64,000 nt of DNA, taken from Bacillota bacterium (GTDB taxonomy: Bacteria > Bacillota > Clostridia > Christensenellales > SZUA-584). Each line of letters begins with the position of its first letter. The stretch's first letter is position 1. Where the stretch lies: positions 141,361-205,360 of the forward strand of contig JAEWCC010000028.1 in NCBI GenBank assembly GCA_023390815.1. The letters run 5' to 3'. The translations under genes were made by a program, and so were the position numbers. Positions 16,312-25,558 of the stretch are shown here, piece by piece. Below the pieces are notes generated by a model. It was not told the DNA's origin. It saw nothing but the letters and a program-made list of their open reading frames with translations, and ran no database searches.

Positions 16312-17973
16312 TTACTGCAGTATTGCGCCCTTGTCGGCGGAGGAAACCATCCGCGCGTACCGGGCGAGCCAGCCGGTTTTTACCGCAGGCTCCCTTGGGG
16401 TCAGTTTGCTCAGCCGATCCTGTATCGTGGCTTCATCCACGCGCAGGCTGAGCTTCCTTGCCGGTATGTCGATGTCGATGATGTCGCCTTCCTGTACCGC
16501 GGCGATCACGCCGCCTGCCACCGCTTCGGGAGATACGTGACCGATAGCCGCGCCGCGCGTCGCGCCGGAGAAACGTCCGTCGGTGATCAGCGCGACCTCC
16601 TTATCCATGCCCATGCCTGCAAGCGCAGACGTGGGGGAGAGCATCTCGCGCATACCGGGGCCGCCCGCCGGGCCTTCGTAGCGGATGACTACGACGTCGC
16701 CAGATTTGATCTGTCCTGCATAGATGGCCTTGATCGCGGCTTCCTCGCCGTCGAATACGCGCGCGGGGCCGCTGTGGTGCATCATCTCGGGCGCTACCGC
16801 GCTTTGCTTGACGACCGCGCCGTTTTGCGCGAGGTTGCCTCGCAGCACCGCGATGCCGCCTTCCTTGCTATGCGGGTCGTCCACGCTGCGGATGACCGCA
16901 GGGTTGAGTATCTTCTTATCCTTCACTGCGTCGCCGATCGTTTCCGCCGCGACGCACTTCGCACTGCCGTCGATGAGGCCGTGCTGCAAGAGCTCGGAGA
17001 GCACCGCGGAGACGCCGCCCGCGTGGTGCAGATCGACGAGATGGATACGGCTGGCGGGGGCGAGACGGCACAGGTTGGGCGTGCGCTTGCTCACCGCGTC
17101 CACGAGGGTGAGATCGAGCGCCACGCCGCATTCGTGCGCGATGGCGGGCAGGTGCAGCACGGAGTTCGTAGAGCAGCCGAGCGCCATGTCAAGCGCGAGG
17201 CCATTCTCAAACGCCTTTGCGGTCATGATGTCGCGCGGGAGCAACTGCTGTTCCAGCACCTTCATCAGGCGCATGCCGCTGTCCTTGGCGAAACGGATAC
17301 GTTCCGCGTATACCGCCGGGATGGAGCCGTTGCCGGGCATTGCCATGCCGAGCGCTTCGGTGAGGCAGTTCATGCTGTTGGCGGTAAACATGCCGGAGCA
17401 CGAGCCGCAGCCGGGGCATACGGTGTCCTCCAGCTGATTCAGTGCGCTTTCGGGCAGTTTGCCCGCGCTGTACGCGCCAACCGCCTCGAATATCGTCGTA
17501 AGGCTCGCGTCCACGCCCTGTAAATCACGTCCCGGCAGCATAGGGCCGCCGCTGACGAATATCGAAGGGCGGTTGAGCCGTGCCGCTGCCATCAGCATGC
17601 CGGGGACAATCTTATCGCAGTTGGGCACAAACGCCACCGCGTCGAAGCCGTGCGCCATGACCATGGACTCGATGCTGTCCGCAACGAGCTCACGCGAAGC
17701 CAGCGAATATTTCATACCCGGATGGCCCATCGCGATGCCGTCGCATACGCCGATGGAGGGGACGCGCACCGGCACGCCGCCTGCCATGCGGATACCCGCG
17801 CAGACTGCCTCGGTGATCTTGTCGAGGTGTGTATGGCCCGGCACGATGTCGCTCTGCGCGGTGACTACCGCGACGAGGGGCCGGGAAAGCTCCTCATCCG
17901 TGAAGCCGAGCGCTTTGAACAATGAACGATGGGGCGCTTTATCTGCGCCTTTTTTTACGCTGTCGCTGATCAT
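16312..17973 (-). CDS. ilvD: dihydroxy-acid dehydratase
   Basis: 553 residues. The Fe-S ligating cysteines are visible in PNCDKIVPGML and CPGCGSCSGMF; GCSTNSVLHLPA and DGRFSGATRGAAIGH are diagnostic. It dehydrates dihydroxy-isovalerate and dihydroxy-methylvalerate to the 2-oxoacids in valine and isoleucine synthesis. Its start overlaps the leuB stop by 4 bp (17970-17973), and ilvB follows after 10 bp, so the four distal genes form one tight unit. Confidence 0.96.
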   Translation of the reverse strand: MISDSVKKGADKAPHRSLFKALGFTDEELSRPLVAVVTAQSDIVPGHTHLDKITEAVCAGIRMAGGVPVRVPSIGVCDGIAMGHPGMKYSLASRELVADSIESMVMAHGFDAVAFVPNCDKIVPGMLMAAARLNRPSIFVSGGPMLPGRDLQGVDASLTTIFEAVGAYSAGKLPESALNQLEDTVCPGCGSCSGMFTANSMNCLTEALGMAMPGNGSIPAVYAERIRFAKDSGMRLMKVLEQQLLPRDIMTAKAFENGLALDMALGCSTNSVLHLPAIAHECGVALDLTLVDAVSKRTPNLCRLAPASRIHLVDLHHAGGVSAVLSELLQHGLIDGSAKCVAAETIGDAVKDKKILNPAVIRSVDDPHSKEGGIAVLRGNLAQNGAVVKQSAVAPEMMHHSGPARVFDGEEAAIKAIYAGQIKSGDVVVIRYEGPAGGPGMREMLSPTSALAGMGMDKEVALITDGRFSGATRGAAIGHVSPEAVAGGVIAAVQEGDIIDIDIPARKLSLRVDEATIQDRLSKLTPREPAVKTGWLARYARMVSSADKGAILQ

Positions 17974-19040
17974 AATGCCTCCAAAACCTCCAGCACCTTG
18001 CCGCCCATTTCGCTGGTGGAAAGCGCCATTTCTCCCGCAAGTGCGATGTCTCTTGTACGCGCACCGCTCTCCAGCGTTTTGCGCACCGCCGCTTCAATCC
18101 TCGCCGCGATGTCCTCACGGCCCAAAGAGTAGCGCATCATCATCGCCGCGGAGAGGATCGTCGCAAGCGGGTTCGCGATGCCCAGCCCCGCGATATCCGG
18201 GGCGGAGCCGTGTACCGGTTCGTACATGCCGAGCGTGCCGTTGCCGAGGCTCGCGGAGGGCAGCATGCCGATGGAGCCCGTGACCATCGCGGCCTCGTCG
18301 GAGAGGATGTCGCCGAACATGTTCTCCGTCACGATCACGTCGAACTGCGCGGGGTTGCGGACGAGCTGCATCGCCGCGTTGTCGACGTACATATGAGATA
18401 ACGCCACCTCCGGGTACTCCTTCGCGACGTCCATGACGACCGCGCGCCACAGCCGGGACGATTCGAGCACGTTGGCCTTATCCACGCTGACGAGCTGCTT
18501 TTTGCGGCCTATTGCGGTTTTGAACCCAACGTGCGCGATGCGCCGCACCTCCGGTTCGGTATACATCATGGTGTCATAAGCGAATTCTTCCGTGCGCTCC
18601 TTCTTGCCGAAGTACGCGCCGCCTGTCAGCTCGCGGATGACGATGATATCAAGGCCGTTCTTCGTGAGTGCGTCCTTCAAGGGGCAGGCCGAGGCCAGCT
18701 GCGGGTAGAGCAGCGCGGGCCGCAGGTTCGCGAACAGGCCGAGGCTGGAACGCAGCCCGAGCAGCGCGTTCTCAGGTCGCTTGCCGGAGGGCATGGTGTC
18801 CCATTTTTCGCCGCCGACCGCGCCCAGCAGCACCGCGTCACTGCGTTTCGCGGCGTCCAGCGTCACATCGGGCAGCGGGGTACCCGCCGCGTCAATGGCG
18901 CAGCCGCCCGCCAGATATTCGTTAAAATTAAGTTCGATGTCCGTGCCGCGTACCGCGCGCTCCAGCACGCGCAGCGCTTCGCGCATCACCTCCGGGCCAA
19001 TTCCGTCGCCCGGTATCACTGCGATATTATACTTTTTCAT
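17970..19040 (-). CDS. leuB: 3-isopropylmalate dehydrogenase (probably also 3-methylmalate dehydrogenase)
   Basis: 356 residues. The N terminus IAVIPGDGIGPEVM, RELTGGAYFGKKE, DIVVTENMFGDILSDE-like segment (IVTENMFGDILSDEA) and GSAPDIAGLGIANPLA are the NAD and metal/substrate motifs of the isopropylmalate/isocitrate dehydrogenase family. It lies directly after cimA (9 bp) and overlaps ilvD, with no leuA, leuC or leuD nearby. In this context it probably oxidises erythro-3-methylmalate to 2-oxobutanoate in the citramalate route, besides leucine synthesis. Confidence 0.94.
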   Translation of the reverse strand: MKKYNIAVIPGDGIGPEVMREALRVLERAVRGTDIELNFNEYLAGGCAIDAAGTPLPDVTLDAAKRSDAVLLGAVGGEKWDTMPSGKRPENALLGLRSSLGLFANLRPALLYPQLASACPLKDALTKNGLDIIVIRELTGGAYFGKKERTEEFAYDTMMYTEPEVRRIAHVGFKTAIGRKKQLVSVDKANVLESSRLWRAVVMDVAKEYPEVALSHMYVDNAAMQLVRNPAQFDVIVTENMFGDILSDEAAMVTGSIGMLPSASLGNGTLGMYEPVHGSAPDIAGLGIANPLATILSAAMMMRYSLGREDIAARIEAAVRKTLESGARTRDIALAGEMALSTSEMGGKVLEVLEAL

Positions 19041-19049
19041 GCCGTCTCC

Positions 19050-20639
19050 TTAGTTTGCCGCAACAGAGGCGGCGCTTATCGGTTCCGCACTCAGCAGGCT
19101 GTGGTCGATGGAGTCAATCAGCGCGTGTAAACTCGCCGCGATGACGTCCGTTGAAACGCCAATCGTACGCCAGAAGTCCTTGCCGTCGGTGCTTTCAATG
19201 ACGACGCGTACCTTAGCCGCCGTGGCCGCGCCTGTATCGAGTACACGCACCTTGTAGTCGGTCAATGATACAGTTTTGAGCTGCGGGTAGAAGTTGCCCA
19301 GCGCCTCGCGCAGCGCGTTATCGAGCGCATGCACAGGACCGTTGCCTTCCGCCGCCGCCATGCGGTTCTCCCCGTTGACGTCCACCTTGACCACGGCATA
19401 AGCGCCAAACGTGTTCTCAACATTGGGTTCATCGCTCACCTTGAAGTGCACGAGCGAGAATTTCTGTTTGCGCAGGCCGAGCTGCTTCATCACGAACAGC
19501 TTGAAGCTGCCTTCCGCGCCTTCGAAGCTGTAGCCCTCGTTCTCGAGTTCCTTGAGCTTCTCCATCAGCAGGCCAACCTTTTCCTTGTCCTGCGCGACCT
19601 CCGGGAAACTGTCCTTGAGCTTCTCGGCCATTGCCGCCTTGCCCGCGACTTCGCTTAACAGATATTCACGCTGGTTGCCCACCGAGGCGGGGTTGGTGTG
19701 CTCAAACGAGCCACAGGCCTTGCAGAGGCCGTCGATGTGCATGCCGCCTTTATGCGCAAATGCGCTGCGCCCGACATAGGGGAGGGTCTCGTCGAACGGC
19801 AGGTTAGTGATCTCCGCCGCCTCGCGCGAAATGTCGTATAGTCTCTTCAGGTTGTCGCCGATACAGTCAAAGCCCATTTTGAGCTGAAGATCGGGGATGA
19901 TGGAGCAGAGCCGCGCGTTGCCGCAGCGTTCGCCGTAGCCCAGCAGCGTACCCTGCACATGGCAGGCGCCTGCGTTCACCGCGAGCAGTGAGTTCGCCAC
20001 CGCCAGCTCCGTGTCGTTGTGCGTGTGGATGCCCAGCTTGCATTGTACCGTGCCGAGCGCGGCTTTTACCGCCGCTTCGAGCGTATACGGCATTGTGCCT
20101 CCGTTGGTGTCGCACAGCACGACGGTGTCCGCGCCCGCTTCGTCCGCGGTGCGCAGTACGGAAAGCGCGTACGCCGGGTTCGCGGCATAGCCGTCGAAGA
20201 AATGTTCCGCGTCGAAGATTACCTCGCGGCCCTGTATTTTGAGATAAGCAATCGTGTCGCGGATCATCGCGAGGTTATTTTCCAGCGTCGTGCCCAGCAC
20301 CTCGGTCGCATGCAGATCCCACGCCTTGCCGAAGATAGCGACGGCTTTGGTATCCGCGCCGAGCAGCGCCGCAACACCCGCGTCCTCTGCGGCGTCCGTG
20401 TCCTTGCGGCGCGTGCTGCCAAACGCGACGAGCGTCGCGCGCAGGGGCAGCTTCACGGCCTCCTCAAAGAACTGGCGCTCCTTGGGGTTGGAGGCGGGGT
20501 TGCCTGCCTCGATGTAATCGACGCCGAGGCTGTCAAGCAGGGTCAGCATCTGCAGCTTGTCGTGCAGCGAATAGCTGATGCCCCTTGCTTGTGCGCCGTC
20601 GCGCAGCGTCGAATCAAATATTTCGATCTTTCTTGCCAT
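19050..20639 (-). CDS. cimA: (R)-citramalate synthase
   Basis: 529 residues from ATG 20639 (GGAG 10 nt upstream; an in-frame ATG at 20657 is less well placed). FDSTLRDGAQARGISYS is the catalytic motif in the form typical of CimA rather than LeuA. DAEHFFDGY and HTHNDTELAVANSL carry metal-binding His/Asp/Asn residues, and a C-terminal LeuA-dimer regulatory domain follows. It condenses pyruvate and acetyl-CoA to citramalate, the entry to threonine-independent isoleucine synthesis. Homoaconitate- or isopropylmalate-synthase activity is less likely given the DSTLRDGAQ form. Confidence 0.92.
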   Translation of the reverse strand: MARKIEIFDSTLRDGAQARGISYSLHDKLQMLTLLDSLGVDYIEAGNPASNPKERQFFEEAVKLPLRATLVAFGSTRRKDTDAAEDAGVAALLGADTKAVAIFGKAWDLHATEVLGTTLENNLAMIRDTIAYLKIQGREVIFDAEHFFDGYAANPAYALSVLRTADEAGADTVVLCDTNGGTMPYTLEAAVKAALGTVQCKLGIHTHNDTELAVANSLLAVNAGACHVQGTLLGYGERCGNARLCSIIPDLQLKMGFDCIGDNLKRLYDISREAAEITNLPFDETLPYVGRSAFAHKGGMHIDGLCKACGSFEHTNPASVGNQREYLLSEVAGKAAMAEKLKDSFPEVAQDKEKVGLLMEKLKELENEGYSFEGAEGSFKLFVMKQLGLRKQKFSLVHFKVSDEPNVENTFGAYAVVKVDVNGENRMAAAEGNGPVHALDNALREALGNFYPQLKTVSLTDYKVRVLDTGAATAAKVRVVIESTDGKDFWRTIGVSTDVIAASLHALIDSIDHSLLSAEPISAASVAAN

Positions 20640-20674
20640 AGCTAAATCTCCAGTCATGGCGTAAATTGGTCATA

Positions 20675-20782
20675 GGCTCCCTCAGATGAGGGAGCTGTCG
20701 CCGTTAGGCGACTGAGGGAGGGATACTGGCTTAGAATCACTCCCTCCGGTGCTTCGCACGACCTCCCTCGTCTGAGGGAGGC
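20675..20782. repeat. palindromic intergenic repeat within the ilv operon
   Basis: A dense set of hairpins: CTCCCTC-AGAT-GAGGGAG, GTCGCC-GTTA-GGCGAC, and CCTCCCTC-GTCT-GAGGGAGG, plus a long-range CTCCCTCC/GGAGGGA pairing. The layout matches the GAGGGAGCTGTC(G/A)CC...GGCGACTGAGGGAG repeats scattered in many Clostridia genomes. It lies between ilvC and cimA in the transcribed strand and could act as a processing or attenuation point. Confidence 0.75.
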
Positions 20783-20791
20783 AATATTCTT

Positions 20792-21793
<1,002 letters not shown>

Positions 21794-21804
21794 GGGTGTT
21801 CTCC

Positions 21805-22326
21805 TTAAAAGTTATTTTCCGGCTGCCCGAATTCGCCGTTCAGTACGCTGTCGCCGCGCTCCAGCGCGACCATGCCCGTTCTGGCGATCTCGGCAATGCC
21901 GTATTTTCTGAGTGCTTCAATGCTCTCGTTGATAAAAGAGACTGTGCCGGTAAGCTGGATGGTCGTTGTGGTTTCGCCGATATCCAGCACCACGCCGCCG
22001 CGCGCGGCGATATCCTCCATGAGCCCGCGCCGGTCGTCCCCGAGGGAGAGCTTCATCAGCGCAACCTCGCGCATCGCGCCCTTATCCGGCGGAATTTCTT
22101 TGATGGCCTTTACGTCGAGCAGTTTATCGAATTGTTTGATGACCTGCTCGATCACCGAGTCGTCCGCGTACATCACGATGGTGATGCGCGATAGGGTAGG
22201 GTCTGCCGTAACGCCGACGGTCAGGCTGTCGATGTTGAATCCCCGGCGGCTGATGAGGCCGGAGATCCGGCACAGCACGCCCGGCTGGTTCGATACTATG
22301 AAAGATATAACCCGTTGCTGCTGCAT
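21805..22326 (-). CDS. ilvN: acetolactate synthase small (regulatory) subunit
   Basis: 173 residues. An N-terminal ACT domain (about 6-80) with SNQPGVLCRISGLISRRGFNI binds valine for feedback control. The C-terminal domain follows from about residue 90. It is the first gene after the T-box leader, with AAAGGAGCAAAGCGCT before the ATG. It partners IlvB, which is encoded last in the same operon. Confidence 0.95.
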   Translation of the reverse strand: MQQQRVISFIVSNQPGVLCRISGLISRRGFNIDSLTVGVTADPTLSRITIVMYADDSVIEQVIKQFDKLLDVKAIKEIPPDKGAMREVALMKLSLGDDRRGLMEDIAARGGVVLDIGETTTTIQLTGTVSFINESIEALRKYGIAEIARTGMVALERGDSVLNGEFGQPENNF

Positions 22327-22347
22327 AGCGCTTTGCTCCTTTCGACC

Positions 22348-22637
22348 TGTGGGTAATAAAAAAACCGCACTCTTCCGTATGTTCTTGAAGAGACGCGGTT
22401 GCTTTCAACCTCGCGGTACCACTCATCTTGCCTTTAACAAAAAGGCCGCTTCAGGCTCTATCAAGCCCTAAACCTGTAACGGGGTTAACCGGCAATGTCT
22501 ACTGCTGTTAGCGGTTCGACATGCAGCTCCGGAGTGATCTGCTGTTGCCCTGCGATACCGAATCACACCAACCTTCGGCTCTCTGTGATCGCTGCGTACA
22601 ACGCCTGTCTCCATCAACGCTTTGTATAATTATTATT
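22348..22637 (-). promoter_or_regulatory. T-box riboswitch, isoleucine specifier
   Basis: A tRNA-sensing leader upstream of ilvN. Visible parts on the minus strand: the stem I region with AGAGAGCC, the specifier loop ATC-ACTCCGGAGC (specifier ATC at 22536-22538), the AGTAG element, CCGTTA, and the T-box GAGTGGTACCGCG (around 22403-22422). A terminator follows. The position of the codon relative to the ACTCCGGAGC block fits known T-boxes and reads as isoleucine. Uncharged tRNA-Ile should favour antitermination, raising expression of the whole operon. Confidence 0.9.
22358..22400 (-). terminator. T-box regulated intrinsic terminator
   Basis: AACCGC...CTCTTC pairs with GAAGAG...GCGGTT on the minus strand, followed by TTTTTTTATT. 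The 5' arm overlaps the T-box side that would form the antiterminator, giving the classical alternative structures. Confidence 0.85.
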
Positions 22638-22666
22638 ATGTTAGCAAACTAAAGTCAGTGTGTCAA
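22638..22666 (-). promoter_or_regulatory. promoter of the T-box/ilv operon
   Basis: Minus strand TTGACA (22661-22666), 17-bp spacer, TAACAT (22638-22643), placed just upstream of the T-box leader. Confidence 0.65.
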
Positions 22667-22686
22667 CGGGTATTTTTATTTTTTCG

Positions 22687-23925
22687 CTAAATGTAGAATT
22701 TGATTGCTGCAATGCGCAGCGGAACATGACTGAATTCATATTCGGGTGTTGAACCGTCATCCGTAGAGGTTCCCGCTGCATCGATACTTTCCGAAAGCGC
22801 GCCCATGCGTATGTCGGTTGTATCGGGAAACCCGAGGGTCTTCCGCATCCTCAAAAGCGCAGCATACATGTCGCTGCGGTCGTTTTTTCTGATAGCGTTC
22901 CAAAGGTCATCGCGTAATGGCTGAAGTCCGTCGGTTTCATACCGAGCCAAAAAGTCGTTCCAATCGCTGTGGATCAATTCGTTCAATTCGTGCTCCAACA
23001 GAGGGAGCCATATGCCATGGTTTTGGGAATGGCGGTGCTCCCCGTGGTTTTCTCGTGCGGCCAGTGGAAGATCTCCTTTTTCGGGATGAACATCCGGGTC
23101 GTTTACGACCGCTATCTCGGTAACGCTGGCAAAATGCTGGCTTGCAAGCCCAATGTTGTAATACAACCGGAAACTCCTGTAGAATTGTTTGTATTGATCA
23201 CTGCCGTCTGAAAGATCCTTGATGATGGAGGCATTAGGATAATCCTTATTGAGCTCATTTAAAACCGCGTTTTGTACATCGGAGTTTAGTACTAATTTAT
23301 TCTGCACGAATCGTATCCATTTATCCCGCTCTCGTTTCATAACGTCAGGAAGATCCTTATAGCCTCGCATGTCGGGTATTTCTTCCGGCCGGGGAGTCCC
23401 CCATTTCACAAACAGCGAAGCAAGCTTACCCCGCCATTCGTCCATTTGCATGAGACGATTTTTGAATCGCTCATAAGCAGGCAAGATACTGTCCAGCTTT
23501 CCTTCCGCGTTTTCCTCGACTGCCTTAAAATATGCACGCATGCTGTCACCTTCGATCTTCCCGCGGAGATTGCTTCCAATCTGTGAGATTGCGTCCGCGA
23601 GCGGCTGCTCCGGAATGGAACTGAACAGAAATGATTTTCCAAGCATATTTGGAATCAGATCGGGCCGGTGGCGGATTTCCAGGCAGCCATTCTTTCCGAC
23701 GAAGGTGAAAAAACCGTTCAGGTCGACGTCGCTCATACCGTGCAGGAACGTGCTGTCAAAAAACTGCGCGTCTGTCATGACGGTTTTCCCCAGAAACAGC
23801 GTTTCAATCTTGAATCGGTCGGAATAGAATTCGGAGAAGGTGTTTAAATCTCCGCTGAAACGACTGCCCAATAACTCTTTTTGCATGACCGTATCATACA
23901 GGTCCGAAAAAATATGGTTTGTCAT
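22687..23925 (-). CDS. protein of unknown function, second gene of a two-gene cassette
   Basis: 412 residues from an ATG with AAGGAG 6 nt upstream, 16 bp after the preceding gene. No signal peptide or membrane segment. The N terminus has FKIETLFLGKTVMTDAQFFD, a segment that looks conserved-domain-like. The rest is a long helical, charged region (for example FKNRLMQMDEWRGKL and MKRERDKWIRF) and a low-complexity C terminus. I do not recognise a named family. The tight pairing with a DUF2971-like gene suggests a two-component functional unit. Base composition is visibly more AT-rich than in the surrounding ilv and ribosomal genes, hinting at transfer. Confidence 0.6.
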   Translation of the reverse strand: MTNHIFSDLYDTVMQKELLGSRFSGDLNTFSEFYSDRFKIETLFLGKTVMTDAQFFDSTFLHGMSDVDLNGFFTFVGKNGCLEIRHRPDLIPNMLGKSFLFSSIPEQPLADAISQIGSNLRGKIEGDSMRAYFKAVEENAEGKLDSILPAYERFKNRLMQMDEWRGKLASLFVKWGTPRPEEIPDMRGYKDLPDVMKRERDKWIRFVQNKLVLNSDVQNAVLNELNKDYPNASIIKDLSDGSDQYKQFYRSFRLYYNIGLASQHFASVTEIAVVNDPDVHPEKGDLPLAARENHGEHRHSQNHGIWLPLLEHELNELIHSDWNDFLARYETDGLQPLRDDLWNAIRKNDRSDMYAALLRMRKTLGFPDTTDIRMGALSESIDAAGTSTDDGSTPEYEFSHVPLRIAAIKFYI

Positions 23926-23941
23926 AATAAACTCCTTCTGT

Positions 23942-24703
23942 TTACTGGAATACGCTATACATTACGACCGGCTGATCGAATAAGCTGTCCGAGTCCATGA
24001 TTGGATCAAGGCGGAGCCCATGACTATGCATGACCGTCTCCAGTATGGTTTCAAGATTATCGCCCCGAGGGATTGCGATCTGGACGATATCGCTCAGCAG
24101 AATAGGTAAATGTTCAATCGGATGAGACAGAAACACATCAAATCTGGCTTTTTCGCCTACGCCGTTAATTTGCCGGGCTCTTATATCCAGAACAATTCGG
24201 AATTCATTTTCATCCTGGTATCGGGGAGACTTCAGGAAAACAATTTGCGGATATTGTGCCTCAAACTCCGAATTTAGATAAGTGTTGCTTATCCGTTCAA
24301 TATATTCTGTATGCTTACATATCACATTTTCATTAGGGAGCAATCTGGCTTTATGCTCTTCGCATCGTTGTATAATGGTATCTTGATTAAATGCGACTGC
24401 GACACCATGGTCGCCGCCGAAGGCTTTGATGATGTTATAAGTGATGAACTCTAAACCATAGAAACACGAAAAATAAATGCCGTACTGCCATTGTTGAACG
24501 CGCTCGGCCAAGTCCGCATTAATTATAACGTCTTCACCCGGCAAGTCGCCGGAAACCACGCACTCGGCGATGAATTTAGAAAAATCTTTATGCTCTGCGG
24601 TCTCGGATTTGTCGGCAAGGCGTTGAAGGGTAAGCTGTTTGCGTTCCAGCAGCATGGCAAAGTATTTGATTTTCATGGACTGCCAGATGATATGCCCAGT
24701 CAT
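23942..24703 (-). CDS. DUF2971-like protein, first gene of a two-gene cassette
   Basis: 253 residues from ATG 24703, with AAGGAGGATGTCCC before it. Features that recall DUF2971/Abi-type proteins: an N-terminal KYFAMLLERKQLTLQRLAD, a central YGIYFSCF followed by FGGDHGVAVAF, and a later KSPRYQDENEFRIVL (aromatic, Glu, Glu-Phe-Arg pattern). DUF2971 members are often found in defence-associated loci, but their biochemistry is poorly known. The family call is by pattern only. It is probably co-transcribed with the next gene. Confidence 0.5.
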   Translation of the reverse strand: MTGHIIWQSMKIKYFAMLLERKQLTLQRLADKSETAEHKDFSKFIAECVVSGDLPGEDVIINADLAERVQQWQYGIYFSCFYGLEFITYNIIKAFGGDHGVAVAFNQDTIIQRCEEHKARLLPNENVICKHTEYIERISNTYLNSEFEAQYPQIVFLKSPRYQDENEFRIVLDIRARQINGVGEKARFDVFLSHPIEHLPILLSDIVQIAIPRGDNLETILETVMHSHGLRLDPIMDSDSLFDQPVVMYSVFQ

Positions 24704-25074
24704 GGGACATCCTCCTTACTTTGCAGCCTATATAAGTACATGTAAATAATACCATATGGTAGGATGAGAGTAAAGAGATGGCCGGGCTGTTAATTAATAT
24801 TTTTCGACAAAAAGGCTCACAGCTTGCTAAAAAAGCGGTTGATGTGCCGAATCTGCCGTTTCGGCATTCAAAAATGCAAGCTTCGCGACAGCGACAGGGG
24901 AGAGTGCTATAATCAACAAAAAATAAGCCGAAAGAACAAACCGGATGAAAAATTCGACAGGCGTCGGGTGATATGAAGAATAAGCGGAAAATGGACAAGT
25001 GTGTTGTACCCGGAGCCATACTGCCGTATAATTCTAAGCAATGGCCGTTTGGTCTTTGGAAAAGGAAGGACAAA

Positions 25075-25473
25075 ATGATGATCTATAAAGTAAAATGGTT
25101 GCCGTGGATTATGATTGGTGCTGGCGTTCTCGGACTGATCGGAGGAATCGCCGGAGGAGTCGGCGGAGCCGAACTTGTTTTTGCAATATTACTGCTTATA
25201 GGGGGTATCGTATGGGCCTCAATGAGGTCATCGGGCGGGAAAACTGCATCTTCTGCTTCAAGCCGGACAGCCAATGCCAGCTATTCACCGTCAACTGCGC
25301 AAAACTCGTTCCAGCAGCCACCTATATATACAGCGCCATCTTCGCCGCAGACCACCAATACCGCTTCCTATGCGTATACGGCGCCACCTTCACCCGCTTT
25401 CTGCTCGTATTGTGGATCGCCATGTACGCCGGAAGTAATTTACTGCAGCCAATGCGGAGCGAAACTGAAATAG
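25075..25473 (+). CDS. membrane protein with C-terminal zinc ribbon
   Basis: 132 residues from ATG 25075 (AAGGAAGGACAAA upstream); a start at 24973 would add 34 residues. Two hydrophobic helices (WIMIGAGVLGLIGGIAGG and LVFAILLLIGGIVW) are followed by a Ser/Thr/Pro-rich linker. The C-terminal zinc ribbon is CSYCGSPCTPEVIYCSQCG. This layout is common in Firmicutes proteins of unknown role; zinc binding is well supported by the CxxC pairs. Confidence 0.65.
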   Translation: MMIYKVKWLPWIMIGAGVLGLIGGIAGGVGGAELVFAILLLIGGIVWASMRSSGGKTASSASSRTANASYSPSTAQNSFQQPPIYTAPSSPQTTNTASYAYTAPPSPAFCSYCGSPCTPEVIYCSQCGAKLK

Positions 25474-25558
25474 CGGATTTTGCGCTGACGACAAAAATGC
25501 ACGGAGAACGGCACAATAGAGATTAAGTGCGCAGAGACCTATATATAAAGGATATACC

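Noticed and set aside
16291..17523. Long plus-strand open frame (about 410 codons) opposite ilvD
   Set aside because: Antisense shadow of a GC-rich gene: composition is Arg/His/Ala-rich, no ribosome site or domain, and ilvD on the other strand is unambiguous.
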